From positions 62,001 to 126,000 of the forward strand of contig JAOPJY010000004.1 of assembly GCA_025517425.1 (NCBI GenBank): 64,000 nt of DNA. Direction: 5' to 3'. Shown here piece by piece: positions 32,068 to 40,735 of the stretch. The number at the start of each line of letters is the position of its first letter. Position 1 is the stretch's first letter. The position numbers and the translations under genes are program-made. Source of the stretch: Halobacteria archaeon AArc-dxtr1. GTDB lineage: Archaea; Halobacteriota; Halobacteria; Halobacteriales; Natrialbaceae. A model generated the notes under the pieces. The model was given only the letters and a program-made list of their open reading frames with translations, did no database searches and had not been told where the DNA came from.

Positions 32068-34053
32068 TTATTCGTCGTTGTTGTCGTCAGCGCCGTTATC
32101 GTCGTCGGCGCCGTTCTCTTCGTCATCATCGTCGACGTCGTTGTCGTCGACGTCCTCCTCGTCATCGTCATCGTGCTCGTCGGCCGGCACGATCCGACTG
32201 ACGTACCCCTCGCCCTCGATGGTGGAGGAATCGCTCGTTAGCACGTACACCTCGCCGTCGTCGTCGCGGCCGAAGGCGTTGACAAACTGCTGCATCATGC
32301 CGTCGTCGGCCAGCTCCTCGTCGTCGCTCTCGACCGTGAGCTCTTCCATCTCCCAGAGGTCGACCTCGTCCGGCGGGTGGTACCGTTCTAAGTCTTCGTC
32401 GCCGACGCCGTTCTCGTCGTCGTTCTCATCCTCGTCGTCGACATCGTTCTCGTCGTTGTCGGCGTTATCGACGTCGTTGTCGTCGTTGTTCTCTACGTCG
32501 TTGTCGTTTTCATCGGCGTCGTTTTCGTCTTCATCATCATTTTCGTGATCCATCCACTCCTCGTCTGGATGGGCGATGAACAGCCGACCGCCTTCGCCGC
32601 CGTCCCAGCTCCAGTCGCCGAAGATGTACGTGTCCTCGAGGTCCTCGACCTCGCTTCCCTCGTACATGTAGCCGCCGATGATCGCGGTTCCGATACGGTC
32701 GCGATCGTCGCCGATCGTTCCGGCTTCGTCGTACTCGTCTGCGTACCGGCCCATGTCTGCCTCCTGTGGGTACTCGAGGACTGGACCGAGCAGGGGCTCG
32801 CCACCGCGGGGCTCGGTGACGTCGTCGTCGACCGAGTCGGGGCAGTCTTCGGGCGGCTCCTCGGGGGTGTCCGGATCGAAGCAGTGAGTCCCTTCCCAGG
32901 GATTCCACGCGTAGTTGCCGCCGGCCTCGACGTGGTTGACGATCTCGAACAGCGCCTGTCCCACGTCGCCGGTTAGCAACTCGCCGTCCTCGAAGGACAT
33001 CCGCCACGGGTTTCGCAGTCCCCAGGCCCAGTACTCGGGTAGCTGGCCCTCGTCTTCGTAGTCGACCAGCGGATTATCGTCGGGGATGCCGTAGTTGCGC
33101 TCGTCGTCGCCGTCGTCGTCGACGTCGATCCGCAGGATGCCGCCGAGGAGGTTGTGCTCGGTGTCCTGGCCGTTTCCACCCTCGATCTCGTCGTACCAGT
33201 CCTCGACGTGCCCCTCGTCGGCGTCGCCTGCGCCGCCACCGTCGCCGGTGGTGACGTAGAGGTAGTCGTCGGGACCGAACCGGATCGGGCCGGCGTTGTG
33301 GTTGAACTGTGGCTGTGCGATCTCGAGGATAATCTCCTCGGAGTCGGGGTCGACCTCCGTATTGTCGTCGTCGGTCGTCTCGAATCGAGACAGCCGGTCT
33401 AAGTGATCGACCTCTTCGGGAACCTCGGTGCCGGGGGCGCCGTACTCCGGCTCATCGCCTTCGGCACTATACCGCACGAAGATCTGTCCGTTCTCCTCGA
33501 ATTCGGGGTGGAACGCGAGCCCCAGTAGCCCTCGCTCATCGAAGTCGTCGTCGAGGTCGACCATATCCTCTGGGGTGTCGAGGAAGATGTTGTTGTCATT
33601 GTCGTCAACGTCGTTTTCATCGTTCTCGTCGGCGTCGTTATCGTTCTCATCGGCGCCGTTCTCATCGTCCTCGACGTCGTTGTCGTTCTCGTCGTCCTCG
33701 ACGTCGTTGTCGTCGACGTCCTCGTCCTCCTCGTCGTCATCGTCGACGTCGTTCTCGTCGTGGATATGGATCTGGCCGGTCTGATCGACGATGAACAGCC
33801 GGTCGTCGCCCTCCGGGACCTGGAGGTCGGTGGGCTGATCGAGCCCGTCGGCGATCGTTTCGAGGGCCACCGTTGGCCCCTCACCGAATATCGCGCCGTT
33901 GTCGTCGACGTCCTCGTCGTCATCGTCGACGTCGTTCTCGTCGTCGTCCTGTGCCACTGCTGTCGGTACGCCCAGGGCAGCCACAGCAGTACCGGCTGCG
34001 GCTCCCTGAAGCATCGTTCGCCGTCGAATCTCGGAAATATCTCGTTCTGACAT
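32068..34053 (-). CDS. Tat-exported soluble-glucose-dehydrogenase-like (PQQ-type) beta-propeller with long acidic inserts
   Basis: 661 residues. Tat signal RRRTMLQGAAAGTAVAALG, cleaved near VAQ, no lipobox. The six-bladed GSDH propeller has the signatures GLLGLAFHPEFEENGQIFVR, FNHNAGPIRFGPDDYLYVTT (His253 region), GILRIDVDDDG, WGLRNPWRMSFE and VNHVEAGGNYAWNPWEG; the His in NHNAG matches the catalytic base of soluble glucose dehydrogenase. Odd: four Asp/Glu/Asn runs (residues 36-52, 99-154, 503-553 and 627-661) interrupt or extend the fold. It likely oxidises aldose sugars outside the cell with PQQ; no PQQ-synthesis genes are in view. Confidence 0.85.
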   Translation of the reverse strand: MSERDISEIRRRTMLQGAAAGTAVAALGVPTAVAQDDDENDVDDDDEDVDDNGAIFGEGPTVALETIADGLDQPTDLQVPEGDDRLFIVDQTGQIHIHDENDVDDDDEEDEDVDDNDVEDDENDNDVEDDENGADENDNDADENDENDVDDNDNNIFLDTPEDMVDLDDDFDERGLLGLAFHPEFEENGQIFVRYSAEGDEPEYGAPGTEVPEEVDHLDRLSRFETTDDDNTEVDPDSEEIILEIAQPQFNHNAGPIRFGPDDYLYVTTGDGGGAGDADEGHVEDWYDEIEGGNGQDTEHNLLGGILRIDVDDDGDDERNYGIPDDNPLVDYEDEGQLPEYWAWGLRNPWRMSFEDGELLTGDVGQALFEIVNHVEAGGNYAWNPWEGTHCFDPDTPEEPPEDCPDSVDDDVTEPRGGEPLLGPVLEYPQEADMGRYADEYDEAGTIGDDRDRIGTAIIGGYMYEGSEVEDLEDTYIFGDWSWDGGEGGRLFIAHPDEEWMDHENDDEDENDADENDNDVENNDDNDVDNADNDENDVDDEDENDDENGVGDEDLERYHPPDEVDLWEMEELTVESDDEELADDGMMQQFVNAFGRDDDGEVYVLTSDSSTIEGEGYVSRIVPADEHDDDDEEDVDDNDVDDDDEENGADDDNGADDNNDE

Positions 34054-34465
34054 GGTTCGTATGTTCTCGCCACTCGTTCGATTGTGCTCGCTTTCCGCCC
34101 CGGCGCGTTCGTTGGTCGACGTTCAGCGACCAGCTCCCGATCGGCTCTGCCGGGTGCTCTAAATACCGTCACTGCGCTGAATAAGCCGCCAGCACCGTTC
34201 CCTCCCACAATTCCGACTTGAACGCAATCGGGTGTGGGTAATCCCGATTTGCCGGCAGGTGGGACTATCCGCTCAGTGGAAATGCCCTGACAGCGGCGCC
34301 GTTCGTCTGTTTCGAACCACAGTGCTTCTCACGCTGTTGCCTGTCTCCTCGGGCCAGTCTCTGCGGAGAAATAGATCCTTTTTTTCGGGCCAGCGTCGAC
34401 CGTCCGTTGCAATCTCCGAATTCTCGGGAAAGGTTTTTATACACCGATGCGACCGGCCTGCTTGC
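34054..34465. other. Gene-free stretch between sugar dehydrogenase and engB
   Basis: About 410 bases with no gene. Its right end carries a TATA-like tttttata (34433-34440, plus), and the left third, read minus, would hold the promoter of the 34053 gene. No tRNA or repeat is seen. Confidence 0.5.
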
Positions 34466-35083
34466 TTAAAAGAATTTGAACAGATCGTCTCGCTGCTGCT
34501 CGTGGAGGTGTGACCGGACGGCATCGTACAGGGGGTCGAGCTGTCCCCGCTTCGCGCTGATTGGTGCGATGGTCTCTTGCCACTGTTTCCACGGCGGGAG
34601 CAGTCCGAGGCGGTCACAGAGTTCGTCCAACCGCTCGTCGCGGTCGTCGACCTTGTCCATCTTGTTGACCGCGACGACGGTCGGGACGTCCAGTTCGCGC
34701 AGGAAGTGAAACATCTCGACGTCGTAGGGAATCGACTCGGGCCCCGAGTGACGGTCGATGATGTCGATGACGCTCTTTCCGTCGACGACGAGGATGGCCA
34801 CGAGGAGTTCGTCGGCGTGATCCTCGAGATAACGTACGATGGCGGTCTTGATATCATCCTGGCGATCGGACTCGACGCCACTCATAAAGCCGAAGCCGGG
34901 GAGATCGGTGAGTACGAAATCTTCCGGTGCCCAGTCGTAGTGGTTTGGCTGCCGGGTGACGCCCGGCTTGCCGCCGGTCTCGAACGTGTGCCCCGTCAGT
35001 TCGCGCATGAGCGTCGACTTGCCCACGTTCGAGCGACCGACGAGGGCGACCTCCGCGTCGCGATCCGGGCGAGTGTCGAACAT
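34466..35083 (-). CDS. engB: Ribosome-associated GTPase EngB
   Basis: 205 residues. G1 GRSNVGKST (16-24), G2 Thr in [15 protein letters not shown]3 [13 protein letters not shown]4 NKMD, G5 [10 protein letters not shown]. EngB/YihA acts in large-subunit assembly or a related step; the archaeal function is inferred. Length is typical. It starts at ATG 35083 and is divergent from the DUF389 gene. Confidence 0.93.
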   Translation of the reverse strand: MFDTRPDRDAEVALVGRSNVGKSTLMRELTGHTFETGGKPGVTRQPNHYDWAPEDFVLTDLPGFGFMSGVESDRQDDIKTAIVRYLEDHADELLVAILVVDGKSVIDIIDRHSGPESIPYDVEMFHFLRELDVPTVVAVNKMDKVDDRDERLDELCDRLGLLPPWKQWQETIAPISAKRGQLDPLYDAVRSHLHEQQRDDLFKFF

Positions 35084-35228
35084 ACCGGTATCGTTGGTGC
35101 GGCGACGGTAATAAGGGCCGCGGCGTGTCCGTGTCGGAGTTCGCCGGTTTCGACCGAAACGCCGAGGCGCGTCGCCGAGTTGGGCCTCCCACCGGAATTA
35201 TTATTTCCCCGAACCGTCTCTCGCCGGT

Positions 35229-36521
35229 GTGCGGCTGGTACAGCTGACGGTTCCGACCGGATCGCGTCAGGCGATCCTCGAGACCTTAGACGAGCGGGGG
35301 ATCGATTACGTCGTGAGCGACGAGACCAGCGACCGAACCTACAACGCGGTGGTCTACTTCCCCCTCCCGTCGGCTGCCGTCGAACCTGTCCTCGATGCCC
35401 TGCAGGATCAGGGGATCGACGAGGACGCGTACACGGTGGTCGTCGACGCCGAGACGGTCATCTCGAGTCGTTTTGAAGAGCTTCAAGCGGAGTACGAGAG
35501 CGGCGACGTCGAGTCCGATCGCATCTCGAGACAGGAACTGCGTGCGGAAGCCGAGTCGTTGACGCCTTCCTTTGGCATCTACGCGACGATGACGATCGTG
35601 AGTGCGATCGTCGCGACCGCCGGACTCTTACTCGACTCGCCGGCCGTGGTGGTGGGATCGATGGTGATCGCCCCTCTGATCGGTCCGGCACTGGGGGCGA
35701 GCGTCGGGACCGTGCTAGACGACGAGGAGCTGTTCACGAAGAGCGTGAAGTACCAGCTACTCGGCGTCATCCTCGCGATTGCAGCCGCCGCGATATTCGC
35801 GTTCGCGGTCAGGATGGGAAACATCGTTCCGCCCGGGCTCGACATCGCGGCCGTCGACGAGATTGCAGAGCGACTGACGCCCGATCTGCTCTCGCTTGCG
35901 GTCGCGCTCGGCGCCGGCGTCGCCGGAATCGTCGCGATCTCGACCGGGATCGCGGTCGCGCTCGTCGGCGTGATGATCGCGGCGGCGCTTATCCCGCCCG
36001 CGGCAGCCGCAGGCGTCGCCATCGCGTGGGGACAGCCGAGCGCGGCTATCGGCGCGACCGTCCTCGTGCTGGTCAACGTCCTCTCGGTGAACCTCGCCGG
36101 ACTGCTCACGCTGTGGTACACCGGCTACCGACCGGACGACTTCTTCCGGATTGGCACTGCAGAAAAGCGAGTTCGACGGCGCGTCGTCGGGCTCGTCCTC
36201 ATCGTTCTCGTCTTCGCCGTCTTTCTCGGCGGAATCACGTTTGCCTCGTACACGGCCGGGACCTTCGAGGAAAACGCCCGCGACGAGGTCGAACTGGTCC
36301 TCGAAGAGGAGGAGTACGCCGAGTTCCAGTTGCTCGATCTCTCGGTCGAACTCGACGACAGCTATCCGTTCCGTAGCCCCGAGCGGGTCGTAGTCACGAT
36401 CGGTGGTCCCCCCGGCGTTGACGCCCCGGAGCTGGTCGACGAGATTCACGAACGGGTCGTCTCCCAGACTGACGAGGACATCACGGTCGAAGTCCGGTAC
36501 GTCGAACGCGCCGTGCGGTAA
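35229..36521 (+). CDS. DUF389 family membrane protein
   Basis: 430 residues starting at GTG 35229 (VRLVQLTVPTGSR). An N-terminal alpha/beta domain (RQAILETLDERGIDYVVSDE; VDAETVISSRFEELQ) is followed by the DUF389 membrane core: FGIYATMTIVSAIVATAGLL, LDSPAVVVGSMVIAPLIGPA, LGASVGTVLDDEELF and KSVKYQLLGVILAIAAAAIF. About eight membrane helices, then a soluble C-terminal domain. No transport substrate is known for this family. The start could also be a few codons upstream. Confidence 0.88.
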   Translation: MRLVQLTVPTGSRQAILETLDERGIDYVVSDETSDRTYNAVVYFPLPSAAVEPVLDALQDQGIDEDAYTVVVDAETVISSRFEELQAEYESGDVESDRISRQELRAEAESLTPSFGIYATMTIVSAIVATAGLLLDSPAVVVGSMVIAPLIGPALGASVGTVLDDEELFTKSVKYQLLGVILAIAAAAIFAFAVRMGNIVPPGLDIAAVDEIAERLTPDLLSLAVALGAGVAGIVAISTGIAVALVGVMIAAALIPPAAAAGVAIAWGQPSAAIGATVLVLVNVLSVNLAGLLTLWYTGYRPDDFFRIGTAEKRVRRRVVGLVLIVLVFAVFLGGITFASYTAGTFEENARDEVELVLEEEEYAEFQLLDLSVELDDSYPFRSPERVVVTIGGPPGVDAPELVDEIHERVVSQTDEDITVEVRYVERAVR

Positions 36522-36529
36522 GCGGAGCG

Positions 36530-36910
36530 CTATCGCCTACGAATCCGCTTTTTGATTCGTCGGAGCCGTTTTACGGTATCCGATCCGTGCGCCTCAGTGG
36601 GCTCTTCCGTGACGTCGTCCGACTGCTCCGTGGAACCATCCGATTCGCCGACTGCGATCGTCGACTCCGCCGCGGTCTCGTCCTCGGATCCTCCGCGCCG
36701 GAGCCGTCGTCGAATCCAGGTCCGCGGACCGCCGATGCGCGCTAAAACGTACGTCGGCGCGTAGGTGACGACCGCGCCGAGTGCAAAAAAGAACACGCCC
36801 AACAGGACGTCTCCGGTGCTGACGTACGCGATCCCGAGATAGAATATCGGGCCGGCCATCGAGAGCCCGGCTGCGTACTGCAACATCGCGAACAGTCCCG
36901 GACCCCTCAT
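36530..36910 (-). CDS. Membrane protein, unknown function
   Basis: 126 residues. Hydrophobic N-terminal half (LQYAAGLSMAGPIFYLGIAY; VLLGVFFFALGAVVTYAPTY) gives two helices; the C-terminal half is Ser/Glu-rich, ending RRIKKRIRRR. It immediately follows the Nog1-like GTPase on the same strand (4 bp gap), so likely cotranscribed. No family assigned. Confidence 0.65.
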   Translation of the reverse strand: MRGPGLFAMLQYAAGLSMAGPIFYLGIAYVSTGDVLLGVFFFALGAVVTYAPTYVLARIGGPRTWIRRRLRRGGSEDETAAESTIAVGESDGSTEQSDDVTEEPTEAHGSDTVKRLRRIKKRIRRR

Positions 36911-36914
36911 TCGC

Positions 36915-37946
36915 TCACCCCTCGAAGGGGAGCTCCGGCTCGTGTCCGATCGCCTCGACGGCCGCTTCGAGCACCGTCTCGACGTTCTCGCCCGTCTCGA
37001 CGCTCATCTCGTAGTCGGCCGCGACGTCTTTGGTCCAGCGGTCAGCGCGGTCTACCTTGTTGGCGACCGTGTACACCGGGGCATCCTCGAACTGCCCCGC
37101 GATCGCGTCTCGGAGTTCGAGCTGGTCCTCGATCGGGTAGCCACACTCGCCGGTCGGGTCGACCAGGACGAGCAGGCAGTCTCCGAGGTGCTCGAGGGCA
37201 CTCACCGCCTGGGCTTCGATCTCGTTTCGGTCGTCCGGCTTCCGGTCTAACAGCCCCGGCGTGTCGACGATCTGGTGGCGAACGTGATCTCGTTCGAAGT
37301 GGCCGACTCCGATCCCCTTCGTGGTGAACGGGTAGGACGCGGTCTCGCCGCGAGCGCGGGTCACGTCGTTGACGAACGAGGACTTGCCGACGTTCGGGTA
37401 GCCCGCGACGACGATCGTCGGCTCTTCGGGGTTGATCTCAGGGAGGTCCCGGAGCGCGTTTCGCGCGTCGTTGATCTCCCGCAGCTCGTCGTCGACCTGC
37501 TCGACGATATCTGCCAGCCGGGCGAAGGCCTGCTTGCGGTGTTTTCGGGCGGTGTCGACGTCTGTCTTGCGCAGTCGGGGCTGGTACTCGTTGTGGATCT
37601 CGCGAGCTTTGCGGCTGGCCCACATCACCTCCGAGAGACTCTGTCGGAGCGCGTCGACGCCCGTGGAGTCCCCGTCTTCGGAGCTCCCCGAGCGCTGCTG
37701 GTTCCCCGCCAGAATTGCGTCCGCGAGCTCGTAGTAGAACGGGTGAACGTCGTCCTCGTAGGCGAAGTCGGGCCACGCCGTGACGACGTTCTCTAAGTTG
37801 TCCGAGATGATGTTCGCCGCCGTCTGGAGCATCGACTGCTGGGCGTCGAGTCCGCCCTTAGATCTGCCGGCTCGCGATGCCCGCGAAAACGCCTTGTCGA
37901 TCAGCTCTTCCGACGTGGGCGTCGTCGGAAGGTCTTCGAAAATCAT
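36915..37946 (-). CDS. Nog1-like GTPase (OBG/TRAFAC class)
   Basis: 343 residues from ATG 37946 (MIFEDLPTTPTSEELIDKAF). A helical N-terminal region, about 1-155, precedes a GTPase domain: VVAGYPNVGKSSFVNDVTRA (G1), PFTTKGIGVGHF (G2), VDTPGLLDRKPDDRNEIEAQ (G3) and TVANKVDRADRW (G4). The archaeal version of Nog1, probably involved in 50S assembly. The frame extends upstream to 38729, but that extension overlaps other genes and is not coding. Confidence 0.9.
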   Translation of the reverse strand: MIFEDLPTTPTSEELIDKAFSRASRAGRSKGGLDAQQSMLQTAANIISDNLENVVTAWPDFAYEDDVHPFYYELADAILAGNQQRSGSSEDGDSTGVDALRQSLSEVMWASRKAREIHNEYQPRLRKTDVDTARKHRKQAFARLADIVEQVDDELREINDARNALRDLPEINPEEPTIVVAGYPNVGKSSFVNDVTRARGETASYPFTTKGIGVGHFERDHVRHQIVDTPGLLDRKPDDRNEIEAQAVSALEHLGDCLLVLVDPTGECGYPIEDQLELRDAIAGQFEDAPVYTVANKVDRADRWTKDVAADYEMSVETGENVETVLEAAVEAIGHEPELPFEG

Positions 37947-38027
37947 GCCTCGACCTACGTCGTGCGGTCTTAAAAGGTCGTTCGTTGCGCGGCGAGGGCT
38001 TATTTTCCCGAATCGCCTCCCGCCCGT

Positions 38028-38315
38028 ATGACGAACTGGCGCGCCGTCTTCGTCGGGTTTCTCACCGCGACCGTCCTCGGTATCGTCGGGCTGGTCGTGC
38101 CCGGAATCGGCCAACTCGTCGCCGGACTCGTCGGCGGCTTCGTCGCCGGCTACATAGCCGGCGGCGGCCTCGCGGGTCTCGCACTCGGCCCCGTCGGCGC
38201 GGTGATCTCGAGTGCCGCGGGCATCGGTATCTTCGCGTTCGCCGTGCTCCTCGCACTGATCATGGCGATCGAAAGCGCGATCGCGGGGGCCGTTGGCGGC
38301 CTGCTCAACCCCTGA
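38028..38315 (+). CDS. DUF5518 membrane protein
   Basis: 95 residues, nearly all hydrophobic: WRAVFVGFLTATVLGIVGLV, VPGIGQLVAGLVGGFVAGYI, AGGGLAGLALGPVGAVISSA and IGIFAFAVLLALIMAIESAI. Three membrane helices with Gly-rich turns fit DUF5518. No function known. Start has ATG directly after a TATA-bearing gap (ttattttcccg); it is likely leaderless. Confidence 0.78.
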   Translation: MTNWRAVFVGFLTATVLGIVGLVVPGIGQLVAGLVGGFVAGYIAGGGLAGLALGPVGAVISSAAGIGIFAFAVLLALIMAIESAIAGAVGGLLNP

Positions 38316-38334
38316 GGTGGCGCTCCCAGCTCGG

Positions 38335-38511
38335 CTATGCCGCGTCTCGAAGCGCGCGGAGCGCGTCGCGCTCGGCGTCGATCTCCTCGGGTGGTCGGCG
38401 TAGTACTGCAGCCGGTCGGCGGTCTCCCGTCGGATTCGTTCGTTCACCGCCTTGGGGGAACTCTCTGATACGTGCTCGGCCGTGTCGGGGGACAGCCATC
38501 GTCGTTCCCCG
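38335..38511 (-). pseudogene. Frameshifted remnant of a small ERIRRET-type protein
   Basis: Minus-strand frame NGERRWLSPDTAEHVSESSP, KAVNERIRRETADRLQYYAD, HP then breaks by one missing base; one frame over it continues EEIDAERDALRALRDAA and stops. The ERIRRETADRL-type helix occurs at the start of several haloarchaeal small proteins. A single-base deletion near 38390 explains the break. Confidence 0.5.
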
Positions 38512-38859
38512 TTAGCCAGACGCCATCTCGCGGCAGCTCTCGGCACACGTCGGCAGAATCTCCGCGCAAGCCTGGCAGTGGTCGTGGTCGTGCTTTGCAC
38601 ACTCCTCGGCACACTCCTCACAGAGCTCGGCACAGAGCTCGGCCAGCTCCCGGTGGTACCCGGAGTTTCGCGCCATCCAGCGCGCGTGTAGCGTCGTGAT
38701 GTCGGCGACGTCCCGACAGAGTCGGACACAGCGGGCCATCTCCTCGCCCTCGCCTACGCAGGCGTCAGCGCACCACTCACAGACTTGGGCGGCTTCGAGG
38801 CAGTTGTCGAGACACTCCTGTATGTGGTCGTCGGCGTGGTCGATCTCTTGTAGCGCCAT
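38512..38859 (-). CDS. Four-helix-bundle copper-binding protein (Csp/DUF326)
   Basis: 115 residues from ATG 38859 (MALQEIDHADDHIQECLDNC). Cysteines repeat along helices: ECLDNCLEAAQVCEWCADAC, MARCVRLCRDVADI, LAELCAELCEECAEECAKHD and HCQACAEILPTCAESCREM, about 16 Cys. This is the copper-storage (Csp) pattern, in which Cys thiols line the bundle core and hold many Cu(I) ions. No signal peptide, so cytoplasmic storage. Alternative start at 38874. Confidence 0.85.
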   Translation of the reverse strand: MALQEIDHADDHIQECLDNCLEAAQVCEWCADACVGEGEEMARCVRLCRDVADITTLHARWMARNSGYHRELAELCAELCEECAEECAKHDHDHCQACAEILPTCAESCREMASG

Positions 38860-38950
38860 CGCGGCATTCGACACTGGCGGTCGACATCAACCCGGGACGG
38901 GCGAGTGCAAGTCGCATCGTCTTTCCCGGCCCGATACTCGCGACGCGTGA

Positions 38951-39235
38951 TTACCGCCGCGCCTCGAGTTCGGCTTCGAGCTCGGAGACGTCCATGTCCT
39001 TCATCGAGAGCAACACGAGCAGGTGGTAGACGATGTCGGCGGCCTCGTAGGCGATCTCCTCGCGGTCGTCGTCTTTGGCCGCGAGCACGAGCTCCGTCGT
39101 CTCCTCGCCTAACTTCTCTAAGACCGCGTTCTCGCCTTTCTCGTGGGTAAACAGGGAGGCGGTGTAGGAGTCTTCGGGCAGCGTTTCCTTGCGATCCTCG
39201 ATCACGGCGAACAGCTCGTCTAGGGTCTCCTCCAT
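38951..39235 (-). CDS. hisE: Phosphoribosyl-ATP pyrophosphatase HisE
   Basis: 94 residues. Second step of histidine synthesis. Signature all-helical NTP-pyrophosphohydrolase: ETLDELFAVIEDRKETLPED, SYTASLFTHEKGENAVLEKL, GEETTELVLAAKDDDREEIA and YEAADIVYHLLVLLSMKDMD. The metal-binding EE..E...D pattern is intact (EETTE...EAAD). Abuts the bifunctional-nuclease gene (stop 39236). Confidence 0.95.
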   Translation of the reverse strand: MEETLDELFAVIEDRKETLPEDSYTASLFTHEKGENAVLEKLGEETTELVLAAKDDDREEIAYEAADIVYHLLVLLSMKDMDVSELEAELEARR

Positions 39236-39703
39236 TTAGATCTCACCGGGAACGTCACGGATGTCTTCGAGTTGGGCGAACTTCTCCCTGTCGTCTCGGC
39301 CGCTCTCGAAGACCGCCGACGTGACCTTGATCGGCGCGTTGGTCCGGGCGGCGAGCGCGAGCGAGTCACTCGGTCGGGCGTCGATCACCTGCTCGCCGCG
39401 GGGCGTCTGGACGTGGAGGTCGGCGATGTACGTTCCGCCCTGGCCCTCCTCTGCCGACTCGATCCCGTTGACGACGACCCGGTCGAGCCGACCGCCGAGT
39501 TCCTCCATGACGTCCAACAGCAGGTCGTGGGTCAGCGGTCGGCCGATGTCCTCAGCTTCGAGTCCACGGGCGATGCTCGTCGCCTCGGGGAACCCGACGA
39601 AGATGGGCACGATATCGTCCTCGCCTTCGACGTCCAGAACGAGTACCGGAACCGGGCCCTGTGGAGTTCCGGCGACTCGAACCGCGTCGATAGAAGCGTC
39701 CAT
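39236..39703 (-). CDS. Bifunctional nuclease-domain (BFN) protein
   Basis: 155 residues from ATG 39703. MDASIDAVRVAGTPQGPVPV and VLDVEGEDDIVPIFVGFPEA, then ATSIARGLEAEDIGRPLTHD and LLLDVMEELGGRLDRVVVNG. Fits the BFN/DUF151 family (known from plants and thermophiles, with nuclease activity in vitro); archaeal function is inferred. The stop is adjacent to the start of hisE, on the same strand. The upstream extension to 39949 is arginine-rich and rejected. Confidence 0.9.
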   Translation of the reverse strand: MDASIDAVRVAGTPQGPVPVLVLDVEGEDDIVPIFVGFPEATSIARGLEAEDIGRPLTHDLLLDVMEELGGRLDRVVVNGIESAEEGQGGTYIADLHVQTPRGEQVIDARPSDSLALAARTNAPIKVTSAVFESGRDDREKFAQLEDIRDVPGEI

Positions 39704-39810
39704 ACCCTTCCAAGGGACGGGAACGTCAAAAGTGTGTACACGGCGACCTCTTGCATCGCTGGCCCGGATCCGGCTGCGTCTGGACGATCCGATAGCTCGG
39801 GGCGTTTGCC

Positions 39811-40419
39811 TCACTCGGCGGGTTCTGCGCCGACTCTCTCCCGGCCGAAGAAGGCCAGCTCGTGGAGCCGATCGTCGGTCGTCAGCTCGGGGTGGAACGC
39901 GGTGGCGACGACGGGGCCGTCGCGAACGGCCACCGGTCTGTCGTCCCACGTCGCGAGCACCTCGGCGTCGCCGACCTCATCGATGGCCGGCGCCCGAATG
40001 AAGACGGCCGGAAACGGCTCCGCAAGCCCCGTGACGTCGAGCGGGGCCTCGAAGCTGTCGCGCTGGCGGCCGAAGGCGTTTCGCTCGACGCTCGCGTCGA
40101 TCAGTCCGAGTTCGTCGATCCGGTCGTCGGCGGCGTCCCGAGAGGCGACGATCAGGCCCGCACAGGTCGCGAGCAGGGGTTTACCGGCTGCGACGTGGTC
40201 ACGAATCTCCGGGGCGATTTCCTCGCCGTGGATCAGCCGCGAGATGGTCGTCGACTCCCCGCCGGGCATCGCCAGCAGGTCGCAGTCGGGGACGATCCCC
40301 GCCTCGCGGATCTCGTGAACCTCGACCGTCTCGCCGCGGGCCTCGCCAGCTCGCCGGATGGCGGCTGCGTGCTCTGAGACGTCGCCCTGAACGGCGACGA
40401 CGCCTGCTACCAGTGACAT
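39811..40419 (-). CDS. pdxT: Pyridoxal 5'-phosphate synthase glutaminase PdxT
   Basis: 202 residues. Class I glutamine amidotransferase: VAGVVAVQGDVSEHAAAIRR, LLAMPGGESTTISRLIHGEE (oxyanion GGEST), PLLATCAGLIVASRD (catalytic Cys) and FHPELTTDDRLHE (catalytic His/Glu). Supplies ammonia to PdxS in vitamin B6 synthesis; PdxS is not in the window. Length is typical. Confidence 0.95.
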   Translation of the reverse strand: MSLVAGVVAVQGDVSEHAAAIRRAGEARGETVEVHEIREAGIVPDCDLLAMPGGESTTISRLIHGEEIAPEIRDHVAAGKPLLATCAGLIVASRDAADDRIDELGLIDASVERNAFGRQRDSFEAPLDVTGLAEPFPAVFIRAPAIDEVGDAEVLATWDDRPVAVRDGPVVATAFHPELTTDDRLHELAFFGRERVGAEPAE

Positions 40420-40525
40420 ACGCGGGGTTAGGGAGGCGACGACAAAAAGGCCGCGTCAGGACCGTCCACATTCGGGCGAAAGCCCACCGCTATCCGGGTG
40501 GTAACACGTCGAAAAGCGAGCCGAG

Positions 40526-40687
40526 TTACGAGACGAACGTGAGCAGCTGTACGAGCACGCCGAGCATCACGCCCGTCGCGATGACGGTCTTCGGGTTGAT
40601 GAGAATCGCGTTCGAGTCTTCCGAGTCGAAGTACCGGACGAGTCCGGCACTGGACATCAGCCCGCCGGTGTTCTGTCCTTTGTCCAT
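40526..40687 (-). CDS. secG: Sec61-beta-type preprotein translocase subunit SecG
   Basis: 53 residues ([53 protein letters not shown]), on the minus strand from ATG 40687 to TAA 40526. The [16 protein letters not shown] stretch and single C-terminal membrane helix are the archaeal Sec61-beta signature. It is a small accessory of the SecYE channel. Not detected by simple ORF length filters but clear by reading. Confidence 0.93.
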   Translation of the reverse strand: MDKGQNTGGLMSSAGLVRYFDSEDSNAILINPKTVIATGVMLGVLVQLLTFVS

Positions 40688-40735
40688 GGTCGGACATACA
40701 GCGCCCGGGCACTAAGTCTTTCGACCAACCGCCGA

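Noticed and set aside
36915-38729. 604-residue form of the Nog1-like GTPase
   Set aside because: The extension overlaps DUF5518 and the copper protein and does not look like the family; start at 37946 used.
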